8,027 nucleotides of DNA from assembly GCA_007121695.1 (NCBI GenBank), contig SKKC01000257.1:1-8027 (forward strand), in the 5' to 3' direction. This DNA is from Spirochaetales bacterium (GTDB lineage: Bacteria; Spirochaetota; Spirochaetia; DSM-27196; SKKC01). Below are positions 1 through 6,246 of the stretch, one piece after another (position 1 is the first letter of the stretch; every line of letters begins with the position of its first letter). A program made the position numbers and the translations under genes. The notes under the pieces were generated by a model. It saw only the letters and a program-made list of their open reading frames with translations, was not told the DNA's origin and ran no database searches.

Positions 1-46
1 CACCGTCCTGAAAAAGTCTTTCATGGTATTCTTCGATAACACGTGA
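1..46 (+). CDS. Possible 3' tail of an upstream gene (partial)
   Basis: The reading frame beginning at base 2 is open from the window edge to a TGA at 44-46 and encodes only about 14 residues ending KKSFMVFFDNT. A second frame (from base 1) is also open until a TAA at 37-39, so the frame cannot be decided from this fragment. If the first is real, the tail ends 12 bases before the next start, which would fit a co-transcribed pair. No family can be recognised from so short a stretch. Confidence 0.2.
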   Translation, partial: TVLKKSFMVFFDNT

Positions 47-58
47 TTCTCGCTGTTC

Positions 59-304
59 ATGGCAACAGGAATCATTGCACTGGCGGCCCTGTCACTTCCC
101 CTCGCGTTTCTGATACCTGGCCCCATGGGAGTCCTGATCTGGATGCAGACGGGTTTCAAGCTTCGTCTCATGAAATACGACTATCTCGAAGAGAACCCGG
201 ATGCCAAACGCTCGGCCATACCCTGGGACGAGCTCCTGTACGACGAGCGCGAACGGGTGGGAACTCGGACCCTGCGAGGCATGATCTTTCCCTGGAAGGA
301 GTAG
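59..304 (+). CDS. Small hypothetical membrane-anchored protein, 81 aa
   Basis: I do not recognise this protein. Residues 4 to about 34 are strongly hydrophobic (for example LAALSLPLAFLIPGP), consistent with one long or two short membrane segments. The rest is a charged, probably cytoplasmic tail with acidic and basic clusters (DYLEENPDAKR, LLYDERERVGTRT). The first in-frame ATG after the upstream stop at 44-46 was chosen. No Shine-Dalgarno sequence precedes it, so it may be translated by coupling to an upstream gene or by another route. It is the only continuous coding explanation for bases 59-304 that gives a protein-like composition. It converges on the transporter gene, with 21 bases between the two stop codons. 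It could be a small lineage-specific membrane protein; a spurious open frame is possible. Confidence 0.5.
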   Translation: MATGIIALAALSLPLAFLIPGPMGVLIWMQTGFKLRLMKYDYLEENPDAKRSAIPWDELLYDERERVGTRTLRGMIFPWKE

Positions 305-325
305 CGACTGTCCGCCACCCTGGTG

Positions 326-1024
326 TCACGATGACCCGGAGATCAGATCGTTTCCCAGCACTGGCCGTATCGCCCGGCTAATGTAGATCAGCGGGGTATC
401 GAGTATCGCGACCACGCCCTTCAGGACATAGGTTGTCAGGAGAATTTCCAGAAACACACGGAAGGGAAAAACACCTGCGAAGGCAATAGTCGTGAACACG
501 AGCGAATCAATTGCCTGACTCACAATAGTACTGAGATTGTTTCGTATCCAGAGTTTGTCGGGAATCCGGCGTTTCCAGAAATCGAATGCCCATACGTCAT
601 GCAGCTGTGCGATCACATACGCGGACAGGCTTGCGACAGTTATACGCGGGAGAAGCGAAAATATGGCCTGCAGGGAACCACTCATTGCGTCGTCAGGGGC
701 CGGGGTAAACAGTATCGCCAGGCTCATGAGCGCGGTGGCCGAGACGATCGCTCCGAAACCGATCCAGACCGAGCGCCGCGCGAGTTTTGAGCCAAACCGT
801 TCATTCAGAATGTCGGTGGCCAGAAACGACGTCGCGTACACTATGTTCCCGAGCGTTGCGGTCATACCGAACAGTTCTATGGTTTTCGTGACCTGAATGT
901 TCGCGATTATTCCCGAAACGGCAATCCAGGCAATAAGACCGACAGCGCCGAACACCTTATAGGCAACAAGAATCAGGGAGAAGTTCAGAGCCAGCATTCC
1001 GAACCACAGTAGTTCATTACTCAT
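326..1024 (-). CDS. yhhQ: YhhQ/VUT-family queuosine precursor transporter, 232 aa
   Basis: This is an integral inner-membrane protein of the VUT_1 (YhhQ) family. Members take up deazaguanine precursors of queuosine such as preQ0 or preQ1 for tRNA modification. About six hydrophobic segments are visible (roughly residues 7-22, 27-42, 60-72, 86-107, 128-142 and 170-215). Family hallmarks are present: AN-x-x-x-x-K at 41-47, NIVYATSFLATDILNERFG at 60-78, AQLHD at 139-143, RNNLSTIVSQ with AIDS at 161-174, and LDTP at 208-211. The length matches the usual 210-240 residues. The frame extends 25 codons further upstream, but that stretch is not family-like. The ATG at 1024 gives an N-terminus that leads straight into the first membrane segment and has only a weak AGG about 12 bases upstream. 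The gene is divergent from otsAB. The exact ligand (preQ0, preQ1 or queuine) cannot be told from sequence, and I see no preQ1 riboswitch upstream. Confidence 0.93.
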   Translation of the reverse strand: MSNELLWFGMLALNFSLILVAYKVFGAVGLIAWIAVSGIIANIQVTKTIELFGMTATLGNIVYATSFLATDILNERFGSKLARRSVWIGFGAIVSATALMSLAILFTPAPDDAMSGSLQAIFSLLPRITVASLSAYVIAQLHDVWAFDFWKRRIPDKLWIRNNLSTIVSQAIDSLVFTTIAFAGVFPFRVFLEILLTTYVLKGVVAILDTPLIYISRAIRPVLGNDLISGSS

Positions 1025-1034
1025 AGTGGATCGA

Positions 1035-1063
1035 AACCTATGTGCTGCAGGCACCTGTGTCAA
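1035..1063 (-). promoter_or_regulatory. Candidate sigma-70 promoter for the yhhQ-like gene
   Basis: On the minus strand a perfect TTGACA (1063-1058) is followed after 17 bases by TAGGTT (1040-1035), which matches the -10 consensus at only three of six positions. Transcription would begin near 1028, only a few bases before the ATG at 1024, giving an almost leaderless mRNA. The -35 and spacing are good and the -10 is poor, so this is tentative. It lies in the 111-bp divergent region shared with otsAB (1025-1135). I found no convincing promoter for otsAB there, only a weak TGCACA/TACCCT pair at 1089-1117. Confidence 0.3.
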
Positions 1064-1123
1064 CACTGGCATGGCCCTGCTCTGCCTCTGCACAGACACC
1101 CATGCTTCTGATACCCTGTACCC

Positions 1124-1130
1124 GGGAGGA
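1124..1130 (+). promoter_or_regulatory. Ribosome binding site deciding the GTG start of otsAB
   Basis: GGGAGGA lies 5 bases before a GTG at 1136. This is a strong Shine-Dalgarno match at normal spacing. No in-frame ATG sits near the conserved N-terminus, so it fixes the GTG as the start. Confidence 0.8.
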
Positions 1131-1135
1131 ACTCA

Positions 1136-3316
1136 GTGTCTAAAATAATACTTGTATCAAACCGCCTCAGCGTATCCGCGCAGCGCACATCCGACGGCTT
1201 TTCGTATAATCCCAGCGTCGGAGGCCTCGCGACCGGTTTGAGTTCGTTTTTCTCGAGGTCGGACAGCTTGTGGGTCGGATGGAGCGGACTCGCCGACGAT
1301 ACGCTTACTCCGGAAGAACGGGAAGAGGTCACCAGCACCCTGAAAAACGAGCACAAAAGCATTGCAGTATCGCTGACCAGCCACGATCTTGATACGTTTT
1401 ATTATGGTTTCTGCAACAAGGCGATCTGGCCGCTTTTTCACTACTTTCCTACCTACGTTGACTACGATCCGGTGCTCTGGAAGTCATACGAGCATGTAAA
1501 CAGGAAGTTCTTCAACGAACTTCGCTCGGTCATCGAGCCTGAAGACTATGTATGGGTGCACGATTATCAGCTGATGCTGCTGCCTGGCCTCATTCGTGAA
1601 GAATTCCCGCATACTCGCATTGGTTTTTTTCTGCATATTCCGTTTCCGAGTTACGAACTGTTTCGACTCCTTCCCTGGCGCAGCGATATTCTGAATGGTT
1701 TGCTCGGCTCGGATCTCATAGGATTTCACACCTACGATTACGCACGACATTTTCTCTCGAGCGTCCGGAGACTGCTCGGCATGGATAACAATCTCGGAAC
1801 GATACAGGGACCGAACCGTATGACCAAGGTCGATGTATTTCCCATGGGAATAGATTACGAGAAATACGCCTCGTCCAGCGAAATCCCTGAAGTACAGAAA
1901 GAGATAGAACAGATACGAAGTTCTGCGCGTGGTCGCCGAGTGATTTTCAGTGTCGACCGCCTCGACTATTCAAAGGGAATCCCGAACCGTATACAGGCGT
2001 ATCAGCGTTTTCTGGAACGGTACAAGGAGTACCACGGGAAAGTCGAACTGATCATGATTGTAGCGCCGTCGCGAACCGAAGTAGAGCGTTACAAGGAACT
2101 GAAACGGGAGCTCGATGAACTGGTGAGCACCATCAACAGCACCTATGGAACCATCGACTGGACTCCCATTCTGTACTTCTATCGCACCTTCCCCTTCCAG
2201 CAGCTTACGGCCATTTATCGCGTCGCCGAGGTACTCCTGGTGACTCCCGTTCGCGACGGTATGAACCTTATCGCAAAGGAGTACGTGGCAGCGCGATCCG
2301 ATTATCGCGGAACGGTAGTGCTGTCGGAAACGGCCGGCGCCGCTCGCGAAATGAGCGAGAGTCTTATCGTAAATCCGAGCGACATGGATGGTATCGCCGA
2401 AGCGATACGTACCGCCCTCGAACTGACTCCGGAACAGCAGGAACAGAACAACACGCGAATTCATCGTCGACTGTCCCGGTACGATGTGCAGTTCTGGGCG
2501 CACGATTTCATGGACAAGCTCGAACACGCGGGACAGAGCCGGGCGAGCCTCGATAACCGCCGTCTCCGCGGCGAAAAGCGATCCGAACTCGTACGCGACT
2601 ATCGGAATGCACGGCGACGACTGCTGTTCCTGAACTACGACGGAACCCTCGTGGAACTCGGAAGCGAACAGGCCAAGGGGAAACCGGATGCGGATCTTCT
2701 GAACACAATCGAGCGCCTTGCCTCGGATCAGAGAAACGAAGTCGTTATTGTGTCGAGTCGCAGCAAGGACGAGCTTGATTCGTGGCTGGGTCACCTCGAT
2801 GTGGGGCTCGTCGCAGGGTATGGTGTGTGGATCAAAGCTCGTAACGGCGACTGGGACCTGATAGAGCAACTGAACAACGACTGGATGGACAGCATCCGGC
2901 CTATCCTCGAACGCTACGCCGACCGCACGCCCGGTTCACGTATCGAAGAGTCAGAGTACAGTCTGGCATGGTCCTACAGAAAGGCGGAACCCGAACTCGG
3001 CTCGGTCAGGGTAAGCGAACTTCGCGACGCACTTCTGAGCCTCACGGGAAACCTGAATCTCGCCGTCATTGAAGGTCACAGAATCCTTGAGGTCAAGAAC
3101 GGAGATATAAGTAAAGGGCGTGCCGCGCTTCGGTGGCTCCATCAGGACGACTGGGACTACATTCTTGCGATCGGGGACGACTGGACCGACGAAGAACTCT
3201 TTGCGGTACTGCCGCCGGAAAGCTGGTCGATCAAGGTCGGTATAGACATGTCCCGTGCTCACTGGTTCCTGAAAAACGAGCAACACGTTCGAAAGCTGCT
3301 GAGCGAACTGGAGTAG
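1136..3316 (+). CDS. otsA: Bifunctional OtsA-OtsB: trehalose-6-phosphate synthase fused to a phosphatase domain (726 aa)
   Basis: The N-terminal GT20 domain (about 1-465) joins UDP-glucose and glucose-6-phosphate into trehalose-6-phosphate. The C-terminal HAD domain (about 490-726) belongs to the family that dephosphorylates it to trehalose, a cytoplasmic compatible solute. By comparison with E. coli OtsA, the glucose-6-phosphate site (R10, Y89/Y90, W98, R313), D143 and H167, and the UDP-sugar residues (R275, K280, D374 in RDGMN, E382) are all present, so the synthase looks active. In the HAD half, motif II Ser (S540), motif III Lys (K660) and motif IV GDDWTDE (680-686) are kept. Motif I, normally DYDGT, reads NYDGT (500-504), which replaces the nucleophilic Asp by Asn. 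The usual AEHG and WHYR sites also read AGYG and WSYR. The phosphatase may therefore be inactive. The GTG start is set by a strong ribosome site. The gene stands alone, divergent from the transporter and convergent with coaX. A glucosylglycerol-phosphate synthase is a less likely alternative. Confidence 0.95.
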   Translation: MSKIILVSNRLSVSAQRTSDGFSYNPSVGGLATGLSSFFSRSDSLWVGWSGLADDTLTPEEREEVTSTLKNEHKSIAVSLTSHDLDTFYYGFCNKAIWPLFHYFPTYVDYDPVLWKSYEHVNRKFFNELRSVIEPEDYVWVHDYQLMLLPGLIREEFPHTRIGFFLHIPFPSYELFRLLPWRSDILNGLLGSDLIGFHTYDYARHFLSSVRRLLGMDNNLGTIQGPNRMTKVDVFPMGIDYEKYASSSEIPEVQKEIEQIRSSARGRRVIFSVDRLDYSKGIPNRIQAYQRFLERYKEYHGKVELIMIVAPSRTEVERYKELKRELDELVSTINSTYGTIDWTPILYFYRTFPFQQLTAIYRVAEVLLVTPVRDGMNLIAKEYVAARSDYRGTVVLSETAGAAREMSESLIVNPSDMDGIAEAIRTALELTPEQQEQNNTRIHRRLSRYDVQFWAHDFMDKLEHAGQSRASLDNRRLRGEKRSELVRDYRNARRRLLFLNYDGTLVELGSEQAKGKPDADLLNTIERLASDQRNEVVIVSSRSKDELDSWLGHLDVGLVAGYGVWIKARNGDWDLIEQLNNDWMDSIRPILERYADRTPGSRIEESEYSLAWSYRKAEPELGSVRVSELRDALLSLTGNLNLAVIEGHRILEVKNGDISKGRAALRWLHQDDWDYILAIGDDWTDEELFAVLPPESWSIKVGIDMSRAHWFLKNEQHVRKLLSELE

Positions 3317-3320
3317 ACCT

Positions 3321-4091
3321 TTACTGATACCGTTCGATGATGCGCCTGAGCCCGTTGAGCGTAAGCCACTGGTCGACCGCCACGAATTCGGTGACCAGCG
3401 GCGCCACAATATCGGCAAGACCTCCGGTCGCGAGCGCCTTCACGTCACACTGCAGGTAGTCCCGATACCGGCGCATCATTCCTTCTACCAGTGATGCGTA
3501 CCCGAATACTATGCCGGACTGTATCGCTGTTACCGTGTTGGTACCAAAGGGTTCCGGTGGTGCGGCAAGCTCGATCTGCGGAAGCTGCGCGGTACCTTCA
3601 CTCAGGGCGAGCGACGCTTTCATGAGACCGGGCGCTATGCTTGCACCACGAATCCGTCCGTCGGCGTCGACGACGGTAACTGAAAGCGCCGTGCCGAAAT
3701 CGAATACCGCGCAGGCAGTTCCCTGAACGTAGTCCTGCGAGGATACGGCGTTCGCGATAAGGTCAGCACCAATCTCCTTCCTGTTGTCAATGGCTATTTT
3801 GAGCCACGGAACCGAGTCCGCTGTCACGATATGCACGTCGGCGTCGAACAGCGCCTTCATGGCCCGAACCAGAGGGGACAGGACTGGCGGTACAACGCAG
3901 CCGACTACGATGGCGCGTACCTGAGCAGCCTCGAGATCAGAGTCACGCAACAGCCCCGCGAGGACCACGCGAAGCTCGTCTGCGGTTCGCAGCGGCAGCG
4001 TCGACAGTCGCCAGTGGGCAGTAATTGTCCGGGAGTCGTCATAGACGCCCAGTACGATGTTCGAGTTACCAACATCCACAGTCAGTATCAT
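3321..4091 (-). CDS. coaX: Type III pantothenate kinase (CoaX), 256 aa
   Basis: It phosphorylates pantothenate with ATP, the first step of coenzyme A synthesis, in the cytoplasm. The acetate/sugar-kinase-like fold of the CoaX family is clear: the N-terminal phosphate loop DVGNSNIVLGVYD (6-18), GAD at 108-110 with the probable catalytic Asp110, DFGTA at 131-135, GASIAPGL at 149-156, and ATGGLA at 221-226. The length is typical (about 255-260). The frame extends 16 codons further upstream. The ATG at 4091 begins exactly at the family N-terminus MILTVD and has a GGAGGAAGGG ribosome site, so it was preferred. The Arg that I expect after Asp110 (GADR in many members) is Leu here. The gene faces the 3' end of otsAB with only 4 bases between stop codons, and its 5' side is divergent from a hypothetical gene. 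Confidence 0.95.
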   Translation of the reverse strand: MILTVDVGNSNIVLGVYDDSRTITAHWRLSTLPLRTADELRVVLAGLLRDSDLEAAQVRAIVVGCVVPPVLSPLVRAMKALFDADVHIVTADSVPWLKIAIDNRKEIGADLIANAVSSQDYVQGTACAVFDFGTALSVTVVDADGRIRGASIAPGLMKASLALSEGTAQLPQIELAAPPEPFGTNTVTAIQSGIVFGYASLVEGMMRRYRDYLQCDVKALATGGLADIVAPLVTEFVAVDQWLTLNGLRRIIERYQ

Positions 4092-4095
4092 GTGT

Positions 4096-4105
4096 CCCTT
4101 CCTCC
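4096..4105 (-). promoter_or_regulatory. Ribosome binding site of coaX
   Basis: On the minus strand GGAGGAAGGG ends 4 bases before the ATG at 4091. The GGAGG core lies 9 bases away and AAGGG 4 bases away. It supports the internal ATG over the longer upstream frame. Confidence 0.7.
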
Positions 4106-4122
4106 GCGGCTGGCAGCCTTGC

Positions 4123-4151
4123 TTGTAAGCATCGCACACGCACGATATGCT
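4123..4151 (+). promoter_or_regulatory. Candidate sigma-70 promoter for the 149-aa hypothetical gene
   Basis: TTGTAA (4123-4128) and TATGCT (4146-4151) each match consensus at four of six positions and are exactly 17 bases apart. The predicted start near 4158 is about 5 bases before the ATG at 4163, so the mRNA would be nearly leaderless. That agrees with the lack of a recognisable ribosome site. It lies in the 71-bp divergent gap to coaX (4092-4162). No coaX promoter stands out there. Confidence 0.35.
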
Positions 4152-4162
4152 TTTGCCCGGGT

Positions 4163-4612
4163 ATGGATGAAACGCCTGTCGTTACCAAACAGCTTCGTGG
4201 GTCAGACGCCTACTATCATGTCACCTGGTCTCCAGTCGTTCGAGCCGTGCGCCAGGATATTATCCGTGTTGTGCCCGCCGTGTCAGGTCTTTTCGAACTG
4301 TTCGTCCTTGATACCGGAAAAACCCTGAATCCCGTACGCACGAGCGGAGCGTGGTACGGAGGCCTCAGAAGCACGATACGCGAGTTATGCGATCCTCAGA
4401 CCTGTCGCGACAAACGTATTCGAAGCTACCTCGCCAGACACAGACTGTATTACCGGTTCAGTACGTGTGCGTCTCACGAAGACATGCAGGACGTGCTCGC
4501 GTGCATTGCCGCAATACGCCCACGGTCCGTACGGGAAGCAACGCCGTCTGCCCGGTACGAAGGACTGTTTCTCCGCGAATCTGCTCAGGGTGGCATGATC
4601 CGTATCGATTAG
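4163..4612 (+). CDS. Hypothetical protein, 149 aa, faintly GIY-YIG-like
   Basis: I do not recognise a named family. The protein is soluble, basic and mixed alpha/beta in style, with no signal peptide or membrane segment. The core at residues 36-75 has VVPAVSGLFELFVLD, then AWYGGLRSTIREL (63-75), a strand-loop-helix pattern that recalls the GIY and YIG strands followed by an Arg-bearing helix of GIY-YIG domains. The spacing between the two strands is longer than usual and the YIG-to-Arg distance shorter, so the resemblance is weak. A second basic patch, CRDKRIRSYLARHRLYYR, covers 81-98. The ATG at 4163 was chosen because the preceding 46 codons of open frame are antisense to the coaX start and are Cys/His/Ser-rich. 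No Shine-Dalgarno is present. Its stop codon overlaps that of the HD-domain gene on the other strand. The protein-like residue composition makes it more likely real than a shadow. Confidence 0.68.
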   Translation: MDETPVVTKQLRGSDAYYHVTWSPVVRAVRQDIIRVVPAVSGLFELFVLDTGKTLNPVRTSGAWYGGLRSTIRELCDPQTCRDKRIRSYLARHRLYYRFSTCASHEDMQDVLACIAAIRPRSVREATPSARYEGLFLRESAQGGMIRID

Positions 4613-5193
4613 GCGGCACTCCCGTCAAGTCCCAGATCCGCTGCGATGTTTCTCATTCCCTGTATCGTGTGTGCGATCACGTCGGGAAGTTCCATGCCGA
4701 GCATCGCCGCTCCACCTTCGATTACTTCCCTGTTCGCACCCGCGGCAAAACTTTTTTCCTTCCACTTCTTTTTTACCGACTTCGGCGTCAGGTCATGAAG
4801 ACTCCGCGACGGACGAACAAGGGCCGTTGCGGTCACCAGTCCGGTAAGCTCATCTATGGTGTACAGTACTTTTTCCATTCGTTCGACTGGCTGTACATCC
4901 GTACACATGCCCCACGCGTGGCTCATGACGGCATGAATGTAATCCTCAGGCCAGTGCAACTCTTCAAGCCATTGCCTGGTGTACACGCAATGCTGTTCAG
5001 GGTGTTCCTCCCAGTCCAGATCGTGTACAAGGCCTATGATCCCCCACTTTTCGACGTCCTCACCAGACTCCGCCGCGAAATGCCTCATGACAGCCTCCAC
5101 CGATAGACAATGCCGCCGAAGGTTCTCGTCGTGTATGTGTGTCTGCATGAGCTCAAGCGCCTCGGCGCGATCCGGTATGTGTGAGTCACTCAC
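4609..5193 (-). CDS. HD-domain phosphohydrolase, 194 aa
   Basis: This is a small cytoplasmic HD-superfamily protein, a metal-dependent phosphohydrolase-type fold. The probable metal ligands are in order: His28 (LRRHCLSVE), His57-Asp58 in GLVHDLDWEEHP, and Asp114 in YTIDELTGLV. His92 (MSHAWG) is another candidate. The C-terminal stretch has a Lys-rich KSVKKKWKEKSFAAG (138-152) followed by a helix, as in the widespread single-domain HDIG proteins of about 185-195 residues. Their substrates are generally unknown, so I assign none. The frame opens with a TTG at 5199, but AGGAGG at 5205-5200 is 6 bases from the GTG at 5193, so GTG is preferred. The gene start overlaps the end of the asparaginase-like gene by 8 bases, which implies translational coupling. 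It is the last gene of the leftward operon, and its TAA overlaps the opposing TAG at 4609-4612. Confidence 0.9.
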   Translation of the reverse strand: MSDSHIPDRAEALELMQTHIHDENLRRHCLSVEAVMRHFAAESGEDVEKWGIIGLVHDLDWEEHPEQHCVYTRQWLEELHWPEDYIHAVMSHAWGMCTDVQPVERMEKVLYTIDELTGLVTATALVRPSRSLHDLTPKSVKKKWKEKSFAAGANREVIEGGAAMLGMELPDVIAHTIQGMRNIAADLGLDGSAA

Positions 5194-5686
5194 GTGCAAC
5201 CTCCTCGAATACTCCTCGCTCCCTGTTTTTCTTCACGAAGAGCGCGTTATAAATTCTTCCATGCATGCAAATGTACACTCCAGCGGGCAGAAACTGCGCT
5301 GCTGAAACAGCCGAACCAAGATTGAACAGCGCGTCGCTTCCGGTAACCGCATACGGCACCATCGCACCAGTCAGCACGATGGTTTTATTCATGCCTGCAT
5401 CGGCAATAACACGTGCAGTTTCCACCATGGTATCGGTGCCGTGAGTTATTACGATACGGTCTTCGATCGACGCGATGCACGCATCCCTGACCGCATAGCG
5501 ATCCTCGTCTCCCATCTGCAGACTGTCAAGCAGTCGACAGATTTCAAGAACGACGGGAACGGTACAGCGGACCGACTCCAGTATCGCCGGCAAATGGGTA
5601 CGGCTGAGCGTCAGTTCGCCTTTCAGCGAGTCGTAGGCCTTGTCGAAGGTACCACCGGTAATGATCAGACGCAATGCTTCGCTCAT
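5186..5686 (-). CDS. Single-domain asparaginase-like protein, 166 aa
   Basis: It matches only the N-terminal domain of type I/II L-asparaginases, enzymes that hydrolyse asparagine to aspartate and ammonia. The catalytic set of that domain is intact: ITGGTFDK (9-16) with nucleophile Thr13, a Tyr at 18, HGTDTMVETA (82-91) with Thr84-Asp85, and Lys101 before IVLTGAMVP. SDALFNLGSA (117-126) and GVYICMHGRIYN (136-147) follow. The C-terminal domain that completes full-length enzymes of about 330 residues is absent. The frame ends cleanly in a TGA that overlaps the next gene, so this is a naturally short form rather than a broken gene. Short asparaginase-domain proteins of this size are known in bacteria, but their substrate is unsettled. 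It starts 11 bases after the unknown 182-aa gene, with only a weak ribosome site, and overlaps the HD gene by 8 bases. Confidence 0.9.
   Translation of the reverse strand: MSEALRLIITGGTFDKAYDSLKGELTLSRTHLPAILESVRCTVPVVLEICRLLDSLQMGDEDRYAVRDACIASIEDRIVITHGTDTMVETARVIADAGMNKTIVLTGAMVPYAVTGSDALFNLGSAVSAAQFLPAGVYICMHGRIYNALFVKKNRERGVFEEVARE
5200..5205 (-). promoter_or_regulatory. Ribosome binding site of the HD-domain gene
   Basis: A perfect AGGAGG on the minus strand lies inside the 3' end of the asparaginase-like gene. It is 6 bases from the GTG at 5193 and directly abuts the TTG at 5199, which rules the TTG out as the start. Confidence 0.8.
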
Positions 5687-5697
5687 TCCGACGCGCC

Positions 5698-6246
5698 CTA
5701 TTCCATCTCGAAGTTGAAAAAGTTAATGACCAGCCGCTGGAACGGCACCACGTGTCGGATCTCGGCTCTGTGAACCATCTCCAGCACCTGATCGTGAGTA
5801 TGAGGAGGATCGGCCTCAGAAGCTCGGTCGAGGTTCCAGATGAAGACCTTACCGGGTCTGTTCGCGTTCTGCATACGTTTGGTATACATCGCAAACATGC
5901 GTGTATACCAGGATTCGCTGAACGGCGAATCGGTTTCAGATATGCCAACGTAGGAAGCAAGTCCTGACTCGAAGGCAACACCGAGACGATCCGGATCGAC
6001 GGTCATGAACTCGCTGAGAAGGCGATCCTTAACGGAACGTTTCATTGCAACTACGGTATCGGGCTCGACTGCAAAATACGGCAGAATAGATCCAGTCCTT
6101 GCAAACAGAAATACAATAGACTCAAAGAACTGAAGCGACAGATTCAGGGGAATCCTGTCGGCTCCGTCGAACTCCTGAATAACCTGCTCGGCGTAGTCAC
6201 AGAGAAATCCACCGAATGATTCTGCAAAATCCTCTTGGTGATTCAT
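5698..6246 (-). CDS. Hypothetical protein, 182 aa
   Basis: I do not recognise this protein. It appears soluble and helix-rich. An acidic N-terminus (MNHQEDFAESFGGF) leads into amphipathic helices (LQFFESIVFLFARTG at 38-52, MKRSVKDRLLSEF at 68-80). A Tyr/Met-rich stretch (YTRMFAMYTKRMQ, 114-126), a strand KVFIWNLD (133-140), a DPPHTHDQV segment (146-154) and a strongly hydrophobic end (QRLVINFFNFEME) follow. There is no signal peptide. The ATG at 6246 was chosen over a TTG at 6255; neither has a clear ribosome site. The gene lies 51 bases after the methyltransferase gene and 11 bases before the asparaginase-like gene on the same strand, so it is probably co-transcribed. A role linked to those neighbours is possible but not shown by the sequence. 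Confidence 0.8.
   Translation of the reverse strand: MNHQEDFAESFGGFLCDYAEQVIQEFDGADRIPLNLSLQFFESIVFLFARTGSILPYFAVEPDTVVAMKRSVKDRLLSEFMTVDPDRLGVAFESGLASYVGISETDSPFSESWYTRMFAMYTKRMQNANRPGKVFIWNLDRASEADPPHTHDQVLEMVHRAEIRHVVPFQRLVINFFNFEME

Noticed and set aside
1041..1053. Inverted repeat GTGC-TGCAG-GCAC (about 1042-1054) in the yhhQ-otsAB divergent region, considered as an operator
   Set aside because: The arms are only 4 bp and match no regulator site I can name, so it is not supportable as an operator.
1025..1135. A preQ1 riboswitch upstream of the yhhQ-like gene
   Set aside because: I looked for the small stem with an A-rich tail on the minus strand and found none. The region is GC-rich, and the likely transcription start leaves almost no leader.
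1970..2869. A 299-codon open frame on the minus strand inside otsAB
   Set aside because: It lies wholly antisense to a gene with unmistakable family motifs, resembles no family, and has no ribosome site or promoter. Long antisense frames are common opposite GC-rich coding sequence.
4351..5106. A 251-codon plus-strand open frame across the 149-aa gene and the HD gene
   Set aside because: It reads in a different frame through one real gene and antisense to another. Its composition is rich in Arg, His and Cys, typical of a shadow frame.
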